Shown: positions 51,061 through 64,000 of the stretch, piece after piece | Layout of the letters: the number at the start of each line of letters is the position of its first letter | How positions within the stretch are numbered: position 1 is the first letter of the stretch | DNA from: Aphis gossypii | Taxonomy: Eukaryota; Arthropoda; Insecta; Hemiptera; Aphididae | NCBI RefSeq assembly: GCF_020184175.1 | Contig: NC_065530.1 | Span: 29,799,260 to 29,863,259 of the forward strand | Length of the DNA: 64,000 nt | Reading direction: 5' to 3' | The notes under the pieces: generated by a model | What the model saw: the letters and a program-made list of their open reading frames with translations, nothing else | Database searches by the model: none | What the model was told of the DNA's origin: nothing | Translations under genes and position numbers: made by a program

Positions 51061-54000
51061 AGTACTCAAAAAGTAAAAACCCTTAAAACGAATACTAGTC
51101 GAGTGTGCAAAACATAATAAGCTAATTATTACAATCGATCGGTATTATAATAATTACCTATATATCGGATGGGTATAATATCGAACGTTGTGTTAGCTAT
51201 TGTACGCAGTCTTAAGAAAAATATGCACAAACCGAAGAAAGTTTTCAACTACCGCGTACGACTATAGTGTCGTATAATGTATAAGTATATTTCATTTTTA
51301 TATTTTTATAGTTTGCTGTCGTTTTAAAAACGTTTTTACTCGCTGTGATTTATGAATGGAACGATTAAAATATAATCACCGCTTCTGAATTGATGGTTTC
51401 ATTATGTATAACAACTGTATGACTGCATTACAGCTTAAAAAAAAAATCCCCGCATTTATAAAGAAAGCGCTTACGAAAAAAGTTAAGTTTTTAATTATAA
51501 ATATTTTATACTTTGAGTGCTTGAATTTATTTTTTTTTTCATTTAAAAGGGATACTTTTTAATAAACAATAATATCTTTAATCTTCGGCAAACTTTTAAA
51601 AATATTTAATTCTGCATTCATTCAAAGGTATTATGAGTTGAAGTTTTATTTCCTATTAAAAAATGCATTAAAAATATTTATGCTGTTCATCTAAAACGAA
51701 TTCTCTGTTGTATTAAACTATATAATGGACTGTTTTTATAATTTGAAATCTTTCTTTTTATTTTTTTATGATAATGTTAAAAAAAATCTTGATAACAAGA
51801 TTACTAAAATCGCGAATGAAGAAATGGTTCGTAATTGTCAGAAAAGAAGACACATTCTGGTTTATTTTTTTATTAAAATTAATTTCAAATTCAAACATTT
51901 CTAAAGTCTTTTATATTCTTGAAATTTAATTAAACTTGACGTTTGAAGTATAATATTTACAACATTCATCATCAGATACATACCCTAGTCGTTAATCAAA
52001 CACACGCTAAAAAATGTGCATATATCCCCCCAAATGATTAATGTTGACAATTTTATATGTTCGAAACGCCAAGAATAATCCACTTTTACAAAAGAAGATG
52101 TTCATATACGTTTTAACTATCGTTTATTTCTTTTTTTACAAGTTTTATAATTAATTAACAATAATTAAAAAAATAATTGTCTGGTTATGGTTAACTTTTT
52201 AAAAGATTATTTAAATTAAATTTTTCTCGTAGAGTATTTAATATAATGAAGTTATCTAAAATAAACAATTTTCGAAATACTAATGGAAAAAATGTATTAC
52301 AAATATATGTGTAATATTATACGATATTAATTATAAAAAAATCTATCTATTAGATAAAATTAAATAAATTAGTAACAATAAAATTGAAAATGCTATTTTT
52401 TGTTTATATTAAGTTCAAAACATCGTGTATGGTACATAGAATGTGTCATATAATATATTTTAGTACAAAATAAACGGAAGAACTGACTATTGAGTACAAC
52501 GCATAAACCCCCGGAAGTTCAGGGTCAAGGGCTGAAGGTATACGTTGGATAGCCTTCAAAACGAAAATAAAAGTCTGTCGTATTCAATGCTAGTTGACAA
52601 TGATTTTTATTTGTATTATATAAGATCATATTTTATTTTGTTCAGGTTAAAAAAAAAAAATTAAACAATAATTTTTGCTGTAAAAATGAATTGATTGTAA
52701 TTAAGGATTTCTAAAAATTAAAAAATCAAAATATTGTTGAGACATAATAACAAAAAATTTATTCAGATAAAGATATAATTAATTGGGACGATTAAAATGA
52801 TGAAATTAATAGATTAAAAAAAAAAAAAAATCAAATATTAAAGTATTAAAATTTAATAGTTAATCATAACGTTATAAAAGCATTGAAATAGTTTTTGAAT
52901 AAATCTATCGTACACATATTCTTAGTAGATATTACTGATAAATGATCATCGACTTTAGGTGTTATATTTTTAATTACCTATGATTAAAACGAAAATAAAT
53001 ATGAACTATAAATTAAAATTCGTATACTATAATTTTTAAATTTTTAGTCACATTTTTTTGTTATAAAACAGCATAATTGTAAAATATTTACATAATAATA
53101 TTATGTTTATGTTCATATAAATAGAAATTTATGTGGATTAGGGTAAAACTACTTGAACTGAAATTTATCTAGATAAGTCGTTATTTATAAAACGAATAAT
53201 GAACAATAAACATATACATATTACATTACTATTATTTATTTATACGTCGTATCTGGATAAAGGTAGACTTCATATTGTATAATGTGTATTTATAATGGAT
53301 ATTTGCATTTTACATATACATAATAAATACGCTCTTTCTGCGATTTGACGTTAACGAAATAATAGAATTATTACTTTGCCCATGATATATTCATTATATA
53401 CGTTATGCACGTAACAATAATATATTATAATATGACATCAAGTATGTGTGTTTTTATATTTTATAAAAAAAACACAAATGATATAAAAAAAAAAAGCCAC
53501 GCCACTTGCAGTATGTATATAGCACGCTGTACAGTTCCATGTGATATTATTGTTATTATTTTTAAATGTTTGATCAATTTCGTTTTAAACTATATTACTA
53601 TTAACGTGTACGTACATATAAAATGCAACGCGGCTATAGAATTCGTAGTTATTACGTGTCACGTTGGAGTTAAAACCTAGTCAAGTTGAGTTTTTCATTT
53701 TTTTATTGCTTTTATCCCGAATCGAGTTTGTTTCCCTGTAACCGTATTTTATATCATATTCATATACACACTAAAGTGTGTGTGTGTGTAATGTGTATTC
53801 AGAGTGTGCTACATAGTATGAATCTATGACAAAAGGAATCATTATATAATAATGTGATGTGTATGCGTATTGTGCGTCAACTATCAATGTGTTCCAATTC
53901 AATAGATACGAGCCCATTTAAACGAGTATTTCGTATTTAATTCTCGAATTCCAAAAACCGAGCCAAATAAATATTATATGGACAGCAACAAAAAATTCAA

Positions 54001-55240
54001 ATGTTATCAATTTTGTTTTCGTTTTAAGTCGGCACTCTGAATTATATACATGTCGCAAGACTAAGTCGTATCGCAAAGTAAGCAAATCGCGATGTGGATT
54101 AGAATGTAACTGTATAATTATCATTAATATTAAGTTATATAGATACTCGGAGACGCAATAACGTTTTACTGTCTTACGTTCGTCAGACGCAATCTCGTAA
54201 AGAAGAACACTTGTTTGTGCGTATAAAAAAAAAGTCTGTAATGTGAAACTATATAAACATGTTTTCGTTCGTCCTGATTGAATCGGTGGTTTCGAAAACG
54301 CGTACTAACAGGACTGGAAGTAAATTATGTGTAGGAAGCAAAGCTGTATAATAATCTGACGATCCGGTAACGAAAGTTTATTTTTTATCGTATTCAAGTA
54401 CAATTTATTTATAAAGAAGTATAAAAATATTATATAAATTAATTTTCATTTATTTCGCGCTTGAAAGAGTCCTGATGCTGATTATTATAATAAAAATACG
54501 AAAACAGTTTTATATTTTGCATACTAACAGGTATTTAAAGGAATACGTTTTCATATTCAACAATCAGATATTATTAGATTATTTTAATGAATTGAAAAGC
54601 AAAACCCACAAGTGTTAACAATACAATTTGTAACGCTATAATAATGTGTTATATTAATAAAATGTAATAGTAGTATATAAATCGAGTTCCAAAAGAACTC
54701 CAAAGAAAACGTTCCCGTCAAAATAAAAAGCAACTATTGATAAAAATATACTAACCGTGTTATTCGTAATACGTTGACCGCCACGAAATTGAGGAGAATG
54801 TGATTTTAGTATACTTTATCCTGTCTGACAAGCGTATTTTCACAGGTCGACTAATATTTTTGGAAAAAATGTTTTCCGATTTTTTTCAATATTCGTAACT
54901 TTTATGTTTCAAGTAGTATTTAAAATATTTTTATTTGAAAGTTTTCAAATCAATAAAGAATTCTAGCTAACTGAGATCTCATAGCTATAGAATGTTCTAT
55001 CTGAAAAAGAAAATCACGCTGCTTTTGAGTGTAAGTAACTAATATTACAAATGCGTAGGTACAGATAGAACTGAAAGTATATTATACATTTATACGTACC
55101 TAGGTAATAGTGCAGTATAATGATGTGACGGTAAGATTACTAAAAGTTTTCTGCCAGACAAGATTAAACCTCAGATAATAAGTATTTTTTTTTGTCTTGT
55201 TTTTTAATCGCGTTTTGCGTGTTTCCACTGAACCACGGCT
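51061..55240. other. AT-rich non-coding DNA
   Basis: No exon seen. Contains copy A of a 0.5-kb duplication (54417-54930), a (GT)n tract near 53777-53788, and a short GC-richer segment at about 52505-52560 of unknown nature. Confidence 0.6.
54417..54930 (+). repeat. Diverged 0.5-kb duplication, copy A
   Basis: Colinear with 57223-57795 in the same orientation, with many indels. The first 70 bases or so are almost identical in both copies (TTTCATTTATTTCGCGCTTG then AAAGAG..CCTGATGCTGATTA). Further shared blocks are TTAATGAATT.AAAAGCAAAA, ATAAAAATATACT, AATACGTTGAC and TACTTTATCCTG. Not coding. Confidence 0.8.
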
Positions 55241-56640
55241 GTACATAATAATATATAATAATATTTGCAGTCGATTGTCGAACCAACGAATATTATGGCA
55301 TTTCTGATGTACCTACGGTATAGGTATTATTAGGGATACGTCCCTCGCCGTCTCGTTAACGAATAACGGAATAATGAAAAACAAAAACAAAACGAATAAA
55401 AAACATTGCTGGGGGCTGCTCGTTTAAAAATGTATCTCATTATTAATTATGTTAATAATTTATCGCATTATTACTGCTGGGAATCTCAAAACCAACAAAA
55501 CGTGTTTTAGTTCGTTTAAGCGAACGCGTGATTCCCGAATCTAATTAAAAATATTGTATTTTTTCCCTCTTCCGTTTTTTTTTTAACGCTCGCTTTATTT
55601 CTTTCTTTGTGTCGATCCCCTCCACTCAGGCGCTCTTTTTCTCTCACTATCTATCTCTCACTATATATATATATATATATATAATATTCGTTGTCTTGGC
55701 GGTATTCCACAAGAGAGGTAATATTTTCCGGTAGATAGCTTTTGGGCCACTAAAGGGTCCGGTGGTTGTTTTCCTTCTCCGTTCTTTTCGCCTAGTGTTA
55801 TTAATCATTTAACGCAGTTAGTGCCGCCACGCATTCTCCGTCATGGGCGCAGAACGTACAGGGCGGGGGCAGCTGAAACCTGCCCGCCACCGGCTTATTC
55901 GTATATACGTACATATATATTTTTCTTTTTACTTTTCTTTTATTTTCTCCGTCCCTCGCCACACCGTTCCGCGGCAAAACGAAAACGACAAATTTCTGTT
56001 GAACATTAATTAATGACGTTGTTTTTTTGTTTTACGTTTTTTTCCCCTTCGATTTGATTTATTGGAGTACTCGGAGATTAATAAATATCGAAAAGCAACG
56101 TTCATTAATCCACATTAGTACACGCGCGCGCACACACACTCATATATACACACACACACACATGCACGGACACATATATAAATATAAAAGACAAAAAATC
56201 CGCAAAATAAAAAAGAAACGATCCTCTTTAAAAGTTGGTGGGTGGGTGTATGCTTGACGTTTGTCCCGAACGCCAAAGGTACGGCTAATAAATCACGTAA
56301 AGCCTCCCCCCTGCACCCCAACACTGACATAATATATATATTTGTTCCACTCTATCCCTTGTCCGCTGCCGTTAGTCTTTATTGTTTATGGCTGGAACTT
56401 AAACAAGTATATATTATTATACTTGTGATGCGCGTGTCTGCTTGTCCGGGTGATCCTCGATTACCTGTCGCGGTGATAATACTTACCGCTGACGTTATCG
56501 GACGCACAGGTGTCGTTATATTGCCTATTTGAAACGCCGGCCTAGCACGTTTTATTCTTTTATGCGGTGCCCGGACAGTGGTCAATTTTTTCGGTTCGTT
56601 TTATTTCCCACCCCGAGCCGAGTCAATTTCAAAAACTATA
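55241..56640. other. GC-richer patch 7 with CT tract, (TA)n and (CA)n
   Basis: Includes a CT-rich tract (55559-55661), (TA)n (55662-55682), a CpG-rich stretch (about 55820-55890), (CA)n (about 56129-56163) and a segment with CGGACGCACAGG and GAAACGCCGGCC (56498-56545). The 96-codon frame at 56242-56532 shows no family resemblance. No exon identified. Confidence 0.5.
55662..55682. repeat. (TA)n microsatellite
   Basis: Uninterrupted TA run following the CT-rich tract. Confidence 0.95.
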
Positions 56641-58480
56641 TACAATATTATATCATTCTTTTTATGATATTATAGTGATTTGTGAGAGCGTACTGGTTTC
56701 ACGCTGAGCTCGATCGTTACTGGTTATAGTCTCAATCATTGATACATAAACAATAATAAGTAAATCATTTTTTATTTTTAATAGACTTGATGGAAATCTA
56801 TTTAACGGAATTTAAAAAGATTTTTTATATACTTCTCGTGATTCTGAGTAAATGACGTCCGTCTATGATCCATTTTTCATTTAATTGGATTTTAAATTAA
56901 AATGTTCTCCTACAGTTTTCATGTAATTTTTTGTTTATAGTTTAGTTATAATTTACCTTTTATCGTATTAAAATACAATTTTAATTTATATTTAATGTTC
57001 TTAAAAGCCCTTAATACTCAATACTTGGTATGTAATACTACCGAGGTTGATATAGAAGATTAAAAGATTAGATTGTATTTTCTGATGTACATGACCTAAA
57101 TTTTATAGATTAAAATACAAATTCAATTTAGATAAGTTAAATGTAAATGTTAAAATATTTAAAAAAAGTAAGTACCTATTTTAATCAACATTTCCAGATG
57201 CTATCCTTATAATATTTAAAATAAGTATAAAAATATTATGTAAATTAATTTTCATTTATTTCGCGCTTGAAAGAGCCTGATGCTGATTATAAATAAAAAA
57301 TATGAAAATTATTTTATAATCGTATTTTGTGAAGGCACTAGGTATTTAAAAGAAATAAATTCCTATTACCAGGCCATTAGATAGAATATTTAATGAATTA
57401 AAAAGCAAAATACATTTTTTTTTCGTATTATTCATATTTAATTAAATTCAGAGTAAAATGAATATTGAAGCTAATAATAAAACCAAGTGCATTAAACTAT
57501 ATAATGTGCAACGTTATAATAATGTTATAAATCTTATATCGATAAAATATAATACACACAGTTAGATTAAGTAAAAGATTCTAAGAAACACGTTTCTATC
57601 GAAATACAAAGCAGCTAGATAAAAATATACTGACCCTTGTTACTTTTAATACGTTGACTACCATGATATTTTAAAATGTTATCTTTCTATACTTTATCCT
57701 GGCAACCGAAGGTATTTTCTCAAATTGACTATTTTCATATTTTTTCAACATTTGTAACTTTTCCTTAATTAGTGGTTCAAATACATTTTTACAGTTTCAA
57801 GTTAAACACAGCTAAGATAGTATAATATCATGGTTGTAAATTCCCATTAACTGAAAAATTAAATAAATTTACAATTATTATGTGATCCCAAATTAAAATA
57901 TTTCGTTTCAAAAAAATATTACCTACATATTTTGATACCAAGAGATCTTAAAATTAAATCTCTGCTACTTATTTATTTTATAATAAAAAAATTAAGTCTT
58001 ATTTGATGCTTTTCATTTATTTTAATACATGTTATAAAATTAACATAATTTAAATATCAAAATTAATTTAAAATTCAAAAAATTCGTAAATAATGCTATA
58101 AGAATATTTTATAAGCCAAACAAATTTGATGGCAATGTTATCGTTTAAAATTAAAAATAAAACATTGTAAAAAGAGTATTGATAAGATGATAATCCAGGT
58201 ATATAACTATATCTCATTAATTTTATATTATAATATTGTTGATTATGTCTTTATCGAGATTTCATAACCGTAAGTATGAAAAAATGTTGAGTTTTTTAAT
58301 AAAATATTTCATGGAAAATCTAAGAAATATTATAAGATACCATTTGGCGATATATATATATTATTAACGTTAAAAAACATGTTGAACGATACCATCAAGT
58401 ATAATAATATATCAGTTTTACCCGTATTGTTTATTTAAATATTACATAAATACGCATACTTAAATATTAAATTATTTATT
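56641..58480. other. AT-rich non-coding DNA
   Basis: Holds copy B of the 0.5-kb duplication; otherwise nothing recognised. Confidence 0.6.
57223..57795 (+). repeat. Diverged 0.5-kb duplication, copy B
   Basis: Same order and orientation as copy A about 2.8 kb upstream. The start (AAGTATAAAAATATTAT..) through GATGCTGATTAT differs from copy A by about one substitution and one missing T over about 65 bases, whereas the rest is much more diverged. Confidence 0.8.
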
Positions 58481-58634
58481 ATTGTACAAGTGTAGAGTTT
58501 TATCGGTGTCCACAATTGTCTCCTCTAATTCCTGTACAATCGCTTTGGATTCTATACATTTGTTTTTCGTGTAACCGCCTCCATTTTGACCTATAGAGAA
58601 AAGGAAATCTTGTTAAAAAAAAAAAAATGTACAA

Positions 58635-58772
58635 AGAGCTGAAAGATTGAGAGAGAAGAAAACGAATGAGAAGGAGTGTCGACAAAGAGAGTAAGTTAGT
58701 AGGAAAGAGAGAGGGAGACAGAGTGAAAAAAGAGAAGAGATGGGGTATGCAAGAGAGAGTAAGAGGGGAAAA
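58635..58772. repeat. GA-rich tract with GAGAG motifs
   Basis: About 138 bases of almost pure purine on the + strand, with multiple GAGAG words. Such words are the binding core of GAGA factor in insects (general knowledge). Confidence 0.7.
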
Positions 58773-61265
58773 ACGCGCTTCTCATAGTATATTCAGCACG
58801 GTGACGTAAAAAGCTTTTAGTTCCCGGGGTTCCGCGTTAACCGTTTTGCTGGACTCATTTACCCTCATTTTGAACGGCTACGGCGATGGAGGGTGGTTGG
58901 TGGGAGAGGCTAAGAAAACCGGGAGCCTTTTTAAAAATGAAGGGATTTACTGGATACGAGCTCTAGAAGGCACACGGTCATATAATCGAGAGAAATGGTC
59001 CGGTTGCCCGGCGCTCTCCGCTCCACCGCTGACTTCTTAATGGAACCAGCTTAGTCTTGTCGGCCGGCGCGCAGACCCCACGCCACGGCGAGGACAGGGA
59101 AAAAAAACGTTCTCCTCCACACCCCCGACCATGCGTGTAAGTATGTGCGCGCGTGTGTGCGCGTGTTATGTTTATTGCATATATGCCTCCGGGACCGACG
59201 GCCATTAACTTTTGTCATTTTCCCTTCTCATATATACTCTTTTTCTTTATATATTATGTCTTTTTTCTTTTTTACTGGTTCTATCTCTCTCTTTTTTGCT
59301 CATTCGGTCTCGTACGTGTGCGTTTTCATATTATGTGTTCATTTATATATATATATGTGTAAGCTTAGATACAGCACGCCACCGCAGCATAACTATCCGA
59401 CCGGCTAAAACGGATTACATACGTTTTTTTTTTTGTTTACTCTTAGTTTTTTCAGTATATACATAATATGGTTGCTCAAAGTCATACCATACGTTATATT
59501 TTTACGTCATATACCTAATACCTATACTATTTACTAGATTGCGACTATTACTGTACGGCTTTTGCGCCACATATAACAACTACGACCACAAAACTATTAC
59601 ACACTATTTTATACAAACATATATATACTATATGCAGTATACACGCAACAACTATTAATTGTATATTACGATAAGACATCCACATTGTATATATTATATA
59701 TAAAATATTATGTATTATGTGTGTGTGTATAATAAATAGTAATTTATACAGAACATACTGTAACGAGGTCGGAGAACATATGCATACAGGACACAGGTAG
59801 ATACTTCAGTGAGGGGTTTCAGAATAAATTATAATAATTCAACCATGACTAGAGACTAGAGAGTTTCAGGAAAGATAGTTCAAATAAAAAATTCCAATTG
59901 AGGTATATTTTATTGTTATACAATCTTAATATTATAATAGATATGATAATATAATAATTATACTGCGTAAGATTTACTGGTATTAAAGTTATCCAGAACT
60001 CGTTAGTGTGCGAGTAGCGGTTGGCCTAGAACTATTGAAATTGACATCTTCTATCTTATGTATATAAGTAGTATTATAATATAAGTATATATTATGTAGA
60101 TAAAGGGATATACTATAATATGTCTTGTAAGCATTATATATATTATTACCTATTTATGTTTATACATAGTTTGTTTCGATATTATACATCCGTGATCCGT
60201 TACAATAAGATTAAACGTGTTGTATAGTCTTATCATGTATCCTTAAAATATTATGCACATTATGTAAAAATTATAATAAAAATGTGACTTACTAGGGTTA
60301 AAAACTTGAGCACAAGTTATATCAAGTACAGCTTAAACTAAATAACCGAACCATTGCGACTGTCAAAGCTATACAATATAGCGAAATGAAATTAATATTA
60401 TTTCACAAAACTTCCAGACGGTTTTATTTAATCTTCGAGTAAACAATAAAAGTTCGACGACAAGTTGACGGGCCTTTAGTATCAAACGTATCATCGCACA
60501 CCATTTTTTTTTTTTACTTTTTTATAAAATGTACATTTTTGTTTATACCTACTACAAACAAACCATGTACAAGAAAATATAATAAGATGCCGGAAAGGTA
60601 AACTACTCAGAAAAGCAGTGTAGCTAAATTCTTCATCCCGAAAAAAGCCAAGTTATTAAATTATGCATTTGAGATGTACTCGTAATAAAAAATATCTTTT
60701 TAACAGGTACGAAAAAAAAGTAGCTACAGTGGTTTTATGATTATCGTTAAGTAACAGGAAGTCGAGAGCGTTCACTGAGTGTACCTATACCTCAAGGCTC
60801 GAGAATAAGTCAGTTGCCCTTGGTGGAAATAAGCGTTTTTCCTATTACTAGAAATAAGAAAATAAATAAATAATAGTGGCGTCTTTGCCACTGTATATAC
60901 ACGGGAGAAGAGCACATTCGAGAATTGATGGGAAAACAAACAAAACGAATTTCGTCGTATTTTTTATTTTTACTTTTTTTTCGGGCGTTCACACGCACAC
61001 GCACACCACAAACGTTTAAACGATTGGCTAAATTGGGTTTGTTCGCGATTAGCGGGCACAAAAAGTACCGCGTGCGGTTAAGCGCACACCACTCGTTCCT
61101 CCTTCACGTCCATCCGCCACAGTCGTCCGTCTCTGCGGTATGCGATCGATATGGATTCGTCGGGAAACGGTTTAAATTCTACGCGCTCGTATAGCCAATA
61201 AATCCCACACGCCTAATACACGTCCTATGCATGGTATATCTGATAAAGTATATAAACATATATAG

Positions 61266-61412
61266 TCGGGAGAGAAAGAAAGAGATAGATAGCGAGAGAG
61301 AGACTTATACACACACGCACACTTATACCAAGAGACTAAGAGAGACAGAGAGCAGAGGGTGTGAGCGAGACGAAGATGAGAATGCGCGCGAGAGAAAAAC
61401 GAAAAAACCGAA
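61266..61412. repeat. GA-rich tract with GAGAG motifs
   Basis: Purine-rich, interrupted by a short CA-rich segment near 61305-61325. It is matched on the other side of the patch by the CT-rich tract at 61831-61930. Confidence 0.7.
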
Positions 61413-61830
61413 GGGATCCTGTTAAAAAAAAAGTCCTCGGGGAGCCGTCGAATCGGTTGATTGTCCCTCACCTCCGATCCTGGACCATATCTAATCCCTT
61501 GGCTGGCCCGGTGGAACGGTGGAAGAGACTATACGACGGTTTTTGGTACAAGTGTTGTGTGTGAGTGAGTGTGTGTACAGTCCACGTCTAAAATCGTCCC
61601 CTTCGATCTGCCTTGACTACAACTATACGCCACCACTGCCGCCACCGCCGTTACTATACCGGCGACCGCTGGCCCTCCGGTTTATTTTCGCCATTGGTCA
61701 CGTAAATAGTTAATGGTTCGGAAAAATAAAGGCGACAAAGAAAACAACACATTTGTTCCCGCGGACGCGCGGTGGAGAGAAAAAAGACTATTGTTGTTGA
61801 CCCGGCCGCCGCCGCGGTTTTCTACCACTT

Positions 61831-61930
61831 GTATTTCTTTATTTCTCTCTCTATCTCTCTTTCTCACATACACACACGTTCATTCATTCGCTCTCTCCTT
61901 CTCTGTCTCCCCAATCTCCCCGACTCTCCA
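61831..61930. repeat. CT-rich tract
   Basis: Pyrimidine-rich on the + strand with CTCTCT words; GA-rich on the opposite strand. Confidence 0.7.
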
Positions 61931-62640
61931 TACATACTTTACTTTGCTCTGTTCTTGTACACAAACTTAATGAGAAAATGTACAAAAGTAGTCTCACACA
62001 CACACACATGCATGCAGTAACAAATATGTTTTTTATCCTACAAATCGTTTTGCTATTGATTTTTCTTCCGATTTCCGCCAAATACATATATAATAATAAT
62101 AATAAAAAATAATAATAATACCATTCTTGACGCGTATCTCTCTTTCCCCATATCCGCGCGCAAACGTTTGTGACCGTGTGACTATAGGCTTAGGGACAGC
62201 GCCTAATTCTTTTCGATCACGTAAACCGATTAGGACGTGTCCGAAGTTATCTAATCGCGATCCTTGTGTACAATAATAATAATAATAATACAAGCCATTA
62301 TACCTCACGTATGGTGTAACATTATATTAGTTATATTATTTATTTTTATTATTCATGCGCACCCTAAATTATAATATTATAAAATATGAAATGAGATTTC
62401 TTACGTTCATGTTTTTTCTTGTATGTTGTCACCGAGGGTGAAGCTGTAAATTAAGTTATAAGCCCACCGGCATATTAAAATATGTATACGCAAAACGGGC
62501 GTGTGCACCTGTGGTCCGTGTTCACACGCACGCACCCCTCGAGTGTCTGTATATTATATACGTATAGATTTCATCTGTATTGCCTATAGAGGAGCCTCGG
62601 AAAACAATGACGACGAGGTGAGGCAGAGCGACAGAGAGTC

Positions 62641-64000
62641 ATACCTCAACTTGTTTGCATTATTATGATTTTGTATGTGTGTGATACCTGTATATAATAA
62701 GATATTTAAATGTATATTCATCACTATATACAGTATATTATACTCGCACAATATTGAAACTTTTGTGATCGATAACACGCGAGGGTAATGGCTCTCTTGA
62801 GTTTACCACTCAAGTTTTCCTTTGATTTTGTTTTTTTAATTCGACCAAGACCGTCGCGCGGAAGACATGAGCGATAATTATTTTTTCTCACACTCACGCC
62901 GACGTATTTCTGCAAAGTTGCATGAAGTTTGGTTAAAGCTTCGCTACTTCACTGATCACAGTTATATAATTTCGTGAATTTTGTATACAGTTAGTATCAC
63001 GAATCTTGCTGTATGTGTTCTGAAAAGATAACATATGCACTATCTTATCGTATGTTCCTGAAGTTATACGTTGACCGCGCAAATCTTTATTAGTTATTAC
63101 TAGCCATTGTCAGTACGAGAAATTTAGAATTTCGAATCGTTAACGAATGCGTTTAACGCGTACGGAAGAATATATTTTTATAATACAACCTCTTACAAAA
63201 GAGGCGTCGTATAAAATATAATATACAATAACGATCCGTGTTGTTATAATACATCACGTGTATATAAGTTTATATCATTTGTGATGATAATATGATACTC
63301 GCGAATACCTGTGCACGCCGTGAGATACGTCGACACTTATTCGAGGTCTTACGGAACTCTATATATATAATAAAATATACACACATTGATCGTCAGGCCA
63401 TCATATATGTATATATAATATAATAATATACACATATATGTGTATAGGACTGTTGATTTCGGGTTTTCACTATATTCAGCGCGAATATTAAAATCAATAC
63501 GATGTGCGCAGTTCAGTTTTCTCCCTCGACGTACATATTATTATTGTATACACACGCACATGTATATATCGAATCTTTCCGGGCGAAACGTGCGCCCACC
63601 AATGTTTATTTTTCATCAGACCACGGAAATTCGCAATTACTTTTCCGTATACATATTATCATACCACGCGGCTCTGCATGCTCGGAATTCATTTCGTGCG
63701 GGTTTTTTTTTTACGATCGTTTTAATCGAAAAGTGTTTACATATTATTACTATCATCGTATGTGTGCTATACGTATTTCTAGCTGTATAATAATATTATA
63801 TAGGAGTTTGCGTTCGGCGAAAAGTCACCATCGAATTTCGTCGTACCGTAAATCGCGCAGTTGTTTCGCATGCGGAGCGGTGTTCTTTGAGAATTGTATT
63901 CAGAATAAAAATAAAATATATCATGTGGTTTCGGACGCTACAGCGTACTTGAATGATAATATTAAGATTAACTAAAGTTTGATTAAATTCGCGAATTAAA
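62641..64000. other. Mixed-composition non-coding DNA to window end
   Basis: No recognisable exon. The longest frame (63502-63975 +, 157 codons) has no domain, no conserved motif and codon usage like its surroundings. It is not annotated as a gene. Confidence 0.5.

Larger units (their letters stand above)
58481..62640. other. GC-richer patch 8 with GA and CT tracts
   Basis: A mosaic: GA-rich tract (58635-58772), CpG-rich block (about 58800-59130), AT-rich core (59460-60900), CpG/CA-rich block (60980-61170), GA-rich tract (61266-61412), CpG and triplet-rich block (61430-61830), CT-rich tract (61831-61930) and (AAT)n (62092-62120). Open frames on both strands are short or simple-sequence. No exon identified. 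Confidence 0.5.

Noticed and set aside
56242..56532. 96-codon frame in a CpG-richer patch
   Set aside because: No family resemblance, no splice or start context; the opposite strand is equally open.
63502..63975. 157-codon open frame near the right edge
   Set aside because: No domain, motif or splice context. Two other frames overlap it, and composition matches the flanking non-coding DNA.
1..64000. tRNA, rRNA and CRISPR arrays
   Set aside because: I looked for GTTCGAATCC-type T-arms, conserved rRNA words and regularly spaced repeats on both strands and saw none.

Overview
The window is AT-rich eukaryotic DNA of insect character. It has spliced genes with GT-AG introns, abundant poly(A)/poly(T) and TA/CA microsatellites, dense short AGGTAGGT/TACCTACC-type motifs, and degenerate non-autonomous DNA transposons. 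The style fits an aphid or related hemipteran nuclear genome; this is a judgement from texture, not a database match. I see no bacterial genes, CRISPR array, rRNA or tRNA.

Only one gene can be supported firmly. It is the 3' part of a FAM102/EEIG family gene on the + strand: eight coding exons from 8714 to 18072 that join in a single open frame of about 520 residues ending in TAA. Exons 1-2 (8714-8834, 8909-9102) encode the second half of the N-terminal C2 (NT-C2) domain. Exons 3-4 encode the Ser-rich linker with the family's GHSRNSS motif. Exons 5 and 6 encode a Pro-rich and a variable linker, both with lengths divisible by three. Exons 7 and 8 encode the conserved acidic and C-terminal block (LQLFIAKDGTTTLGS). 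The first base of the first visible exon completes a split codon, so the start codon and first half of the C2 domain lie in an exon I could not find in 1-8713, probably upstream of the window. The introns carry two short TIR elements of Tc1/mariner type.

From 18.1 to 29 kb the DNA is AT-rich and gene-poor. It holds the FAM102 3' UTR with candidate polyadenylation signals, a two-exon scrap that may be the N-terminus of a transposase-derived protein (23557-23805), old repeat debris and a 49-bp diverged direct repeat.

From 29 to 64 kb no convincing exon is visible on either strand. Instead there is an alternation of AT-rich DNA and about eight GC/CpG-richer patches (29.2-30.3, 32.6-33.3, 35.6-38.6, 42.3-42.9, 45.8-47.0, 49.5-51.0, 55.2-56.6 and 58.5-62.6 kb). 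These are decorated with GA/CT tracts, CA repeats, triplet repeats and G runs. My reading is a long intergenic or intronic regulatory landscape of a neighbouring gene outside the window. Within it lie a clean hAT-type MITE with an 8-bp target-site duplication (48949-49265) and a diverged duplication of about 0.5 kb (54.4 and 57.2 kb) with a nearly unchanged core of about 70 bp.
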